A stretch of DNA of 5,642 nucleotides from Betaproteobacteria bacterium (GTDB lineage Bacteria > Pseudomonadota > Gammaproteobacteria > Burkholderiales > SG8-39). Numbering within the stretch: position 1 is the first letter of the stretch; every line of letters begins with the position of its first letter. A program made the translations under genes and the position numbers. The DNA lies in NCBI GenBank assembly GCA_011391185.1, contig JAABRB010000243.1, positions 1-5,642 of the forward strand. Direction: 5' to 3'. Under the pieces are notes generated by a model. It was not told the DNA's origin. It worked only from the letters and a program-made list of their open reading frames with translations, and ran no database searches. Below are positions 1 through 3,857 of this stretch, in pieces.

Positions 1-83
1 ATTTCGCGGGTGCGCGCGTCCGGCGTGCGATGCATCTCGGCCAGAACGGCCCGCGTGACGTCTTCCTGGGTTTCGATGATCAT
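1..83 (-). CDS. Intradiol ring-cleavage dioxygenase, N-terminal fragment (runs off left edge)
   Basis: Only the first 27 codons are in the window. Reading leftwards from the ATG at 83-81, the peptide begins MIIETQEDVTRAVLAEM and continues HRTPDARTRE. The pattern 'xxVTxAVLxxxxxTPDxRxxEI' is how the N-terminal helical domain of catechol 1,2-dioxygenase and hydroxyquinol 1,2-dioxygenase proteins usually opens. In those enzymes this domain mediates dimerisation and precedes the Fe(III)-binding catalytic domain, which cleaves catechol or hydroxyquinol between the two hydroxyls to give a muconate or maleylacetate. The iron ligands (two Tyr, two His) lie outside the window, so substrate and activity cannot be judged. 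No strong ribosome binding site is visible; a weak GGA lies about 9 nt upstream. The preceding reading frame on the same strand ends at 192, about 108 nt upstream, so the gene may belong to the same leftward transcript. Identification rests on a short stretch and is moderately secure. Confidence 0.62.
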   Translation of the reverse strand, partial: MIIETQEDVTRAVLAEMHRTPDARTRE

Positions 84-191
84 GCTTGGTCCGATCTGGC
101 TAGGAAGCGCAGCGTCTCCGGCGTGGGACTCGGCAGCCCGAAGAATCCGAGGGGGCTGGAATCTGCTCGATTAGGGCTGGGCCAGGAATGG

Positions 192-585
192 TCATCGCCC
201 TCGCGCGACCACCGTGGCCGGTTTCAGTGCCCGGAACGGGTACATGCCGACGAAGTCCACCGGGTTGTCTGCCGCGAATCGCGCCCAGTTCGCGAGCGGC
301 GACGACGTCCGAGCGCGCCCCCATCGGCACCCGGAAGATGCTGGCGGCGCGGCACTCGTCGGGATCCTCCGGATCGGCGCCGTGGGATTTCTCGGCATCG
401 AGCCCGGCATGATTTGCGGCCAAGGCGTCCGAGATGTACTTGAGGAAAATCAGGCCGAGGACGACGTGCTTGTACTCGGCCGCATCCATATTGTTGCGCA
501 GCGCGTCCGCGGCGGCCCGGAGCCGGGCTTCGAAGCCGAGGGGTGCGGCGTTGCAGGCGGCGGACTTCTTCCTGGGTTTCGGCAT
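192..585 (-). pseudogene. hsdM: Type I restriction-modification methyltransferase subunit HsdM, N-terminal remnant fused out of frame to a foreign tail
   Basis: From the ATG at 585-583 the first ~93 codons match the N-terminus of HsdM, the N6-adenine methyltransferase subunit of type I restriction-modification. Recognisable blocks are [38 protein letters not shown] and GADPEDPDE, followed by [11 protein letters not shown]. These belong to the helical N-terminal domain that contacts HsdS. A good Shine-Dalgarno GGAGGAG lies about 10 nt upstream (complement of 596-603). Around 290-310 the homology stops. The SAM-binding and NPPF motifs, about 400 residues, are absent. In the adjacent reading frame a well-formed tail, [18 protein letters not shown] and onward, runs to a TGA at 192-194; it looks like the C-terminus of another protein that I do not recognise. 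Continuing in the HsdM frame gives low-complexity sequence to about 100. This is a broken gene that cannot make a working methyltransferase, and no hsdS or hsdR is present here. Confidence 0.8.
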
Positions 586-684
586 TGGCGTTCGGATCTC
601 CTCCCCGTGCCGCGCCGATGCTAGCACTCGATCCAGGTTGGCGGACGCGTGTACGATTGGGAGCGCCGGACATGGTCACACGTC

Positions 685-1308
685 ATGAAGATTCTCTGGG
701 AAGGCGAGCTCCTCTCCGTCCAGCCGCGCATCCGGCTCACGCGATCATTCGACGAGCGGAGCCACACGTATCTCGGCTATGCGCTGCGCCTCCGCGGCGC
801 GCTCGGTAGTGAGTCCCGCGAATTCTCCGTCGGAATCGGCAAAGCCGCGCAAGCGAAGCACTCGTTCCGATTCGGCGACCGTGTCTCGGGCGCGGCGGAG
901 CCCGTCGCCGACCCGTGCCTCGAGCCCGTCGAGTGCTACAAGGCGGCGAAGCTGAAGCCGCTCGCGCGCGCGACGGTGACCGCGTCCGCCGGGCCGCCGT
1001 GGACGGGCGTCCCGCCGGCCCTCGAGGTCTACCGCGCGCGCGGCCACCGGCGGCTCGACGGGCGGACCTACGGGACGAAGTGCGCGACGTGCATCTGGGG
1101 CTGCCGCATGCCGGTGGAGATGATCATCGACCAGTGGAACCCGAGCGTGCGCGAGCGCCGCTTCGAGACGTTCTGCTACGGGCCAAAGTCGTGCCCTCTG
1201 TACCGCGCCGGCGCCACACGCAAGGTACCGGGGCGAAAGGGGATGAGCTGGGAAGAGGAGGACTGGGTCGACGAGGAAGCGACGGAACATCGAGGTCCCG
1301 ACGAGTGA
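685..1308 (+). CDS. Uncharacterised conserved-looking protein with a five-cysteine cluster
   Basis: I do not recognise a characterised family. The 207-residue product has no signal peptide or membrane segment. Residues 1-95 look beta-rich (alternating ILWEGELL, YLGYALRLRG, REFSVGIG, FRFGDRVSG), reminiscent of an OB-type or similar small barrel; this is inference only. Residues 133-140 carry C-x2-C-x3-C (KCATCIWGC) and residues 164-170 carry C-x5-C (CYGPKSC), a plausible zinc or Fe-S site. Two further cysteines lie at 78 and 84. The end is very acidic (EEEDWVDEEATEH). Start choice: ATG at 685 begins a well-structured MKILWEGELL; an in-frame GTG at 649 would add 12 unconvincing residues, and neither has a strong ribosome binding site. 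The gene is divergent from the hsdM remnant (99 nt between starts) and convergent with the HEPN gene. A role in nucleic-acid binding or defence would be speculation from neighbours. Coding status is well supported by length and a coherent sequence. Confidence 0.8.
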   Translation: MKILWEGELLSVQPRIRLTRSFDERSHTYLGYALRLRGALGSESREFSVGIGKAAQAKHSFRFGDRVSGAAEPVADPCLEPVECYKAAKLKPLARATVTASAGPPWTGVPPALEVYRARGHRRLDGRTYGTKCATCIWGCRMPVEMIIDQWNPSVRERRFETFCYGPKSCPLYRAGATRKVPGRKGMSWEEEDWVDEEATEHRGPDE

Positions 1309-1387
1309 GCGCGTCGAGATAGGCAGGGATCGCGCCGTATCTTGGCTCTGCGCTTGCGGGATCGAGTCGTGCCCCTCATCGGATCCC
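1309..1387. other. Short convergent intergenic gap, no clear terminator
   Basis: This 79-nt gap separates two converging genes. The only dyad seen is GGGATC (1358-1363) with GATCCC (1382-1387): six base pairs over an 18-nt loop without a T-tract. It is too weak to call a Rho-independent terminator. Confidence 0.4.
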
Positions 1388-1831
1388 TCAGGGCTTCAAT
1401 AGCTTCGGATGTTTCTTTGCTAGCCACGCGACGACATCGTCGCGCAGTTCGACCGCAAGCTGGTGCATTTCCCGGGCCTCCTGCTCGGACGCTATCCCGG
1501 CGGCCTCGTAGCCGATGATGTTGCGCTTCTTGCGGAAGCGGTCGAACTTGCCCACCTTCGCTGCTGGCCAGCCGATTGTGAGCGCAAGGCTCTGAATGGT
1601 CCGATAGTGATGTTGCTCCCGCGCCGCGCGGAATCCCGTTGCGGCGAGTGCGGCAGTCGCAGCCTGAAGTGCTGCGTTGTACGCGATGTTGAGCCTCCAG
1701 TCCTCGGAAAGTCCCGCGACCCGGGCATTGGCAAGATCGCGCTCGACGACTGCAAGCAGCGCCGCGACCTCCTCGCGACTCGTGTTGTGCTCGACGAGCC
1801 AGCTATTTCTTAGCCAGTCGCCCAAGCTCAT
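1388..1831 (-). CDS. HEPN-domain protein, putative toxin/RNase partner of the adjacent nucleotidyltransferase
   Basis: This 147-residue, all-helical, cytoplasmic protein resembles HEPN proteins encoded with MNT-type nucleotidyltransferases. Recognisable parts are the opening SLGDWLRNSWLVEH, the region DWRLNIAYNAALQAATAALA (residues 44-63), HHYRTIQSLALTIG (74-87) and RKKRNIIGYE (100-109). In HEPN toxins an R-x4-6-H motif forms the RNase site at the dimer interface. Here the arginine (R103) and following asparagine are kept but the histidine position is tyrosine (RNIIGY, Y108), a variant I recall from this HEPN branch; catalytic competence is therefore uncertain. The gene overlaps the upstream nucleotidyltransferase by 29 nt (1803-1831) and has its own GGAGA ribosome binding site at 1837-1841, implying co-transcription with independent or coupled initiation. 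In characterised MNT-HEPN pairs the nucleotidyltransferase neutralises HEPN by adenylylating it. The order here, MNT then HEPN, fits antitoxin before toxin. The toxin role is inferred. Confidence 0.85.
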   Translation of the reverse strand: MSLGDWLRNSWLVEHNTSREEVAALLAVVERDLANARVAGLSEDWRLNIAYNAALQAATAALAATGFRAAREQHHYRTIQSLALTIGWPAAKVGKFDRFRKKRNIIGYEAAGIASEQEAREMHQLAVELRDDVVAWLAKKHPKLLKP

Positions 1832-2453
1832 GCTCGTCTCCGATGAGGAAGATCTTTTCGCCCTTCAGCACGGTCCGCAGGAAATGGTGCTTCGCCGCGA
1901 GCTTTGCCCGAAACTCGGCGGGTGGATAAACGGACGGATTGACCTCTCGGCCGATCGTTTCCTGTACCAGGGCGAGGGCTTCCGATGCTTCGGCGAAAGA
2001 CACTTCACCGATCACCATCACATCCACGTCGCTTGCGCGGCGCTCGGTTCCCTTTGCCACCGAGCCGTAAATGAACGCCGCATGAATGCGGCCGGCGAGC
2101 GGGGCGAGCGCAGCGCGCAACGCATCGGCAACCCCGACCGTCTTCACCACCAGACCGCGCAGCTCGGAATAGATCGGACTGGCCGGATTTGCCTGAAAGT
2201 ACACCTGTCGACCGCGCACCGTGCGGGTCACGATGCCTGCGCGCACGAGGAACGCGAGCTCGCGTTGAACGGTGCCCCGCCCGAGGCCGGCAAGCTGGAT
2301 CAGGCTCTCCTGGAGACGCTCCTGGTCGGCGCGGGCGTACAGCAGCGCGAGCAGGGTCTGGCGCGTCCTACCGAACAGCGACGACGAGGCGGATGTGGTC
2401 GGGCCGGATGTGGTAGGGCCATTACTACCCATAATGGGTAGCAGGATACCCAT
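1803..2453 (-). CDS. Winged-helix DNA-binding / minimal nucleotidyltransferase (MNT) protein, putative antitoxin and autoregulator
   Basis: Two domains are visible. Residues ~24-105 form a winged helix: FGRTRQTLLALLYARADQ, then helix-turn-helix LAGLGRGTVQRELAFLVRAG (54-73) and a wing ending YFQANPASPIYSELRGLV. Residues ~106-216 are a Pol-beta type minimal nucleotidyltransferase with GS-x-A-x-G and S-D-V-D (YGSVAKGTERRASDVDV, residues 129-145); G130-S131 and the metal-binding pair D142/D144 are intact. The usual third-carboxylate position appears as N172 in VNPSVY, which I recall as common in this subfamily. Such proteins pair with HEPN toxins, which they can modify with AMP, while the winged helix probably represses the operon. 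The start is uncertain: in-frame ATGs at 2501, 2453 and 2432. I prefer 2453 or 2432, because 2501 adds a basic, unstructured MPRARRTGDS stretch; none has a clear ribosome binding site. Both preferred ATGs lie in the centres of two operator-like dyads. The 3' end overlaps the HEPN gene by 29 nt. Confidence 0.86.
   Translation of the reverse strand: MGILLPIMGSNGPTTSGPTTSASSSLFGRTRQTLLALLYARADQERLQESLIQLAGLGRGTVQRELAFLVRAGIVTRTVRGRQVYFQANPASPIYSELRGLVVKTVGVADALRAALAPLAGRIHAAFIYGSVAKGTERRASDVDVMVIGEVSFAEASEALALVQETIGREVNPSVYPPAEFRAKLAAKHHFLRTVLKGEKIFLIGDEHELGRLAKK
2390..2419. repeat. Two-copy 15-bp tandem repeat in the MNT N-terminal linker
   Basis: CGGATGTGGTCGGGC (2390-2404) is followed directly by CGGATGTGGTAGGGC (2405-2419), with one mismatch. 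On the coding (minus) strand it encodes GPTTSGPTTS, a flexible linker between the start region and the winged helix. The unit is a multiple of three, so copy changes would keep frame. Confidence 0.85.
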
Positions 2454-2461
2454 CCTGGGTA
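2426..2461. promoter_or_regulatory. Paired dyad operator over the MNT-HEPN start codons
   Basis: Two copies of TACCCA-N3-TGGGTA are present: 2426-2440 (spacer TAA) and 2447-2461 (spacer TCC). Each has perfect 6-bp arms, and the centres are 21 bp apart, about two helical turns, so two dimers would bind the same DNA face. On the minus strand an ATG of the MNT reading frame sits in the centre of each dyad (2432 and 2453). The block is less GC-rich than its surroundings. Inference: this is the operator of the MNT winged-helix domain, giving autorepression of the toxin-antitoxin operon by blocking the promoter or start region. Confidence 0.72.
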
Positions 2462-2558
2462 GCGCGGTCAACGAGTCTCCCGTCCGGCGGGCCCGCGGCA
2501 TGGCGCGCGGCCCGAGCGATGGGCCGGCGCGCCGGGTGCGGTATGCTTGATTGATCTG

Positions 2559-2572
2559 TTGACGATCGTCAA
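2559..2572. promoter_or_regulatory. Perfect 14-bp palindrome before the HpaB-like start
   Basis: TTGACGATCGTCAA is identical to its reverse complement. It ends 6 nt before the ATG at 2579 and so covers the position where a ribosome binding site would lie; no other Shine-Dalgarno is visible. Its size suits a dimeric regulator such as a GntR, TetR or MarR family member, but none is encoded here. The half-site TTGACG also resembles a sigma-70 -35 box on either strand, but no convincing -10 was found at proper spacing. Confidence 0.55.
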
Positions 2573-2578
2573 GCCAGC

Positions 2579-2776
2579 ATGCTGAAGAGCGGTGCCGAGT
2601 ATCTCGAGAGCATTCGCGACGGCCGCGCGCTCTACCTCGCTGACGCGCGCATCGGGGACGTCAACGCGCATCCGGCGTGCCGCGGTGCGGCGCGCACCCG
2701 GGCGGCCGCGCGAGTTTCTGGGACCGGCAGATTCCGGCGCGCGCGACGCGATTCGAGCCGCTTGCCTACGACCTGA
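2579..2776 (+). pseudogene. 4-hydroxyphenylacetate 3-monooxygenase (HpaB)-family N-terminal remnant
   Basis: The ATG at 2579 opens MLKSGAEYLESIRDGRALYL and continues ADARIGDVNAHPACRGAAR. This matches the standard opening of HpaB-type flavin-dependent phenol hydroxylases ('MLKTGxxYLESLRDGRxVYxxGExVxDVxxHPAFRxAAR'). These enzymes use FADH2 from a partner reductase to add an ortho hydroxyl to phenolic substrates. Homology ends after about 37 codons (near 2690). The frame then continues as arginine-rich nonsense to a TGA at 2774-2776, so roughly 450 residues including the whole acyl-CoA-dehydrogenase-like catalytic fold are missing. The sequence immediately downstream encodes an alpha/beta hydrolase in a different frame, so this looks like a deletion joint (or an assembly chimera). 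The fragment cannot be catalytic. Which HpaB-family substrate the parent used cannot be told. Confidence 0.72.
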
Positions 2777-3372
2777 TGGCGCGCACCAGCGTCGAGGCGC
2801 TGGCGCAGGATGCGATTGGACTGCTGGACGAGCGCGGCATCGCGCGCTGTCACGTCGTCGGGCACTCGACCGGCGGCGCGATCGCGCAAGTGCTCGCGGC
2901 GGATCACCCGGAGCGTGTGCGCAGTGTCGTGCTGAGCGCGACCTGGTGCGCACCGACGCCGCCCTTCGCGGCGTTGTTCCGTCTGCGCAAGCGGGTGCTC
3001 GCCGAGCTCGGCCCGCAGGACGCCGCGACGCTCGGGGCGCTGTTCGCCTGGCCGGACGACTGGCTCGCCGCGCATCCGGAGCTGCTCGGCGCGCACGATC
3101 CGGCGGACACGCCGGGGCTCGCCGCGCGCATGGACGCGATCCTCGGCTTCGACCGCGCGGCGAAACTTGGCGCAATTCGCGCGCCGACGCTGGTGCTGTG
3201 CGCCGAGGACGACCGGCTGGTGCCACTCAGCCACTCGCGTCGAATTGCCGCTGGCGTTCCGGGCGCCACGCTGCGCGTGCTGCCGCGCGGCGGCCACTTC
3301 CCGCAGGCGGTCGACCCGCAGTCCTACAATTCGGTTCTGCTCGAATTCCTGGAGAATGCCGATGAACGATAA
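2677..3372 (+). CDS. Alpha/beta hydrolase lacking its N-terminus (probable pseudogene)
   Basis: From about residue 9 (GGRASFWDRQIP) the frame matches RutD/3-oxoadipate-enol-lactonase-like alpha/beta hydrolases. The nucleophile elbow is GHSTGG (Ser64), a probable acid is Asp178/179 in CAEDDRLVP, and the catalytic His is His207 in PRGGHFPQ, so the triad is complete. Missing are the first ~20-25 residues, including strand 1-2 and the oxyanion-hole HG motif normally just before GGxxxFW. The stretch YDLMARTSVEAL also appears shortened: family members usually have a dozen or so extra residues (RGxGxS...) between YD and the next helix. The frame is open only from 2644; the GTG at 2677 is merely the first possible start and has no convincing ribosome binding site. 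The gene's head is replaced by the HpaB-like fragment in another frame. The last 11 nt overlap the cupin start, as in a true operon. A functional product is doubtful; homology of the body is clear. Confidence 0.75.
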   Translation: MPRCGAHPGGRASFWDRQIPARATRFEPLAYDLMARTSVEALAQDAIGLLDERGIARCHVVGHSTGGAIAQVLAADHPERVRSVVLSATWCAPTPPFAALFRLRKRVLAELGPQDAATLGALFAWPDDWLAAHPELLGAHDPADTPGLAARMDAILGFDRAAKLGAIRAPTLVLCAEDDRLVPLSHSRRIAAGVPGATLRVLPRGGHFPQAVDPQSYNSVLLEFLENADER

Positions 3373-3844
3373 AGGCATTGCGCTCGCGGTCGGCCCGGAG
3401 GAGGGCGACTCGTACTGGCAGCCGCAGCCATCCACCGGTTACGTAACGGTCAAGATCAGCCCCTACAACTCGCCGAACGATCTGATCTCGGCCGGCGTGC
3501 AGGTGCTCGCGCCCGGCGCCTCGGTCCGCCGGCACGCACACGAACGCGCCAACGAGATCCTGTTCGTCTACGAGGGCGAGGGCCGCGCGGAGATCGATGG
3601 CGCCTGGCACCGCGTGCGCCAGGGCTCGACCTTCATGGTCGGGCGCCACGTGCAGCACACGGTCGAAAACGACGGCACGGTGCCGCTTAAAATGTTCTGG
3701 GCGATCATGCCCGCGGGGCTCGAGGACTGGTTCCGCGCGCTCAGTCATCCGCGCACGTCCGGCGAGCCCGCGCCGGCGCCCTTCGAGCGGCCGGCCGACG
3801 TCGAGGAGATCCGGCGCCGCATGCGCTTCGTCCCGGAAAAGTAG
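3362..3844 (+). CDS. Single-domain cupin protein
   Basis: This 160-residue cytoplasmic protein contains one cupin barrel. Motif 1 is canonical: G-x5-HxH-x4-E-x6-G, seen as GASVRRHAHERANEILFVYE then G. Motif 2 is GSTFMVGRHVQHTVEN, keeping the metal-ligand His and terminal Asn, though the usual P-x-G is replaced. Three His and one Glu would bind Fe, Mn, Ni or Zn. Such small cupins include dioxygenases, isomerases and decarboxylase-like enzymes, and are frequent in aromatic or sugar-acid catabolic operons; no specific reaction can be assigned. The C-terminal ~40 residues (HPRTSGEPAPAPFERPADVE onward) form a tail outside the barrel. The ATG at 3362 overlaps the hydrolase stop (ATGAACGATAA) and has a GGAGA about 7 nt upstream, so translation is probably coupled. 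The gene looks intact, unlike its two upstream neighbours, and converges on the TRAP gene with 13 nt between stops. Confidence 0.88.
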   Translation: MNDKGIALAVGPEEGDSYWQPQPSTGYVTVKISPYNSPNDLISAGVQVLAPGASVRRHAHERANEILFVYEGEGRAEIDGAWHRVRQGSTFMVGRHVQHTVENDGTVPLKMFWAIMPAGLEDWFRALSHPRTSGEPAPAPFERPADVEEIRRRMRFVPEK

Positions 3845-3857
3845 CGACCGACCCGGG

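Noticed and set aside
745..1290. Long open frame on the minus strand opposite the five-cysteine gene
   Set aside because: Arg/Ala-rich, low-complexity composition typical of antisense frames in GC-rich DNA; the plus-strand protein is coherent.
1358..1387. GGGATC...GATCCC hairpin between converging genes as a terminator
   Set aside because: Only six base pairs over an 18-nt loop, without a run of T on either side.
2454..2501. Extension of the MNT protein to the ATG at 2501
   Set aside because: Adds MPRARRTGDSLTALPR, which is basic and unstructured, has no ribosome binding site, and would place the whole operator inside the coding region; it remains possible but less likely.
2524..2535. Perfect 12-bp palindrome CCGGCGCGCCGG
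   Set aside because: Pure G/C palindromes are expected by chance in such GC-rich DNA; no loop or T-tract for a terminator and no second copy.
2468..3435. Long minus-strand open frames opposite the HpaB remnant and hydrolase
   Set aside because: Extremely arginine/alanine rich with no recognisable domain; shadows of the plus-strand hydrolase and cupin coding.
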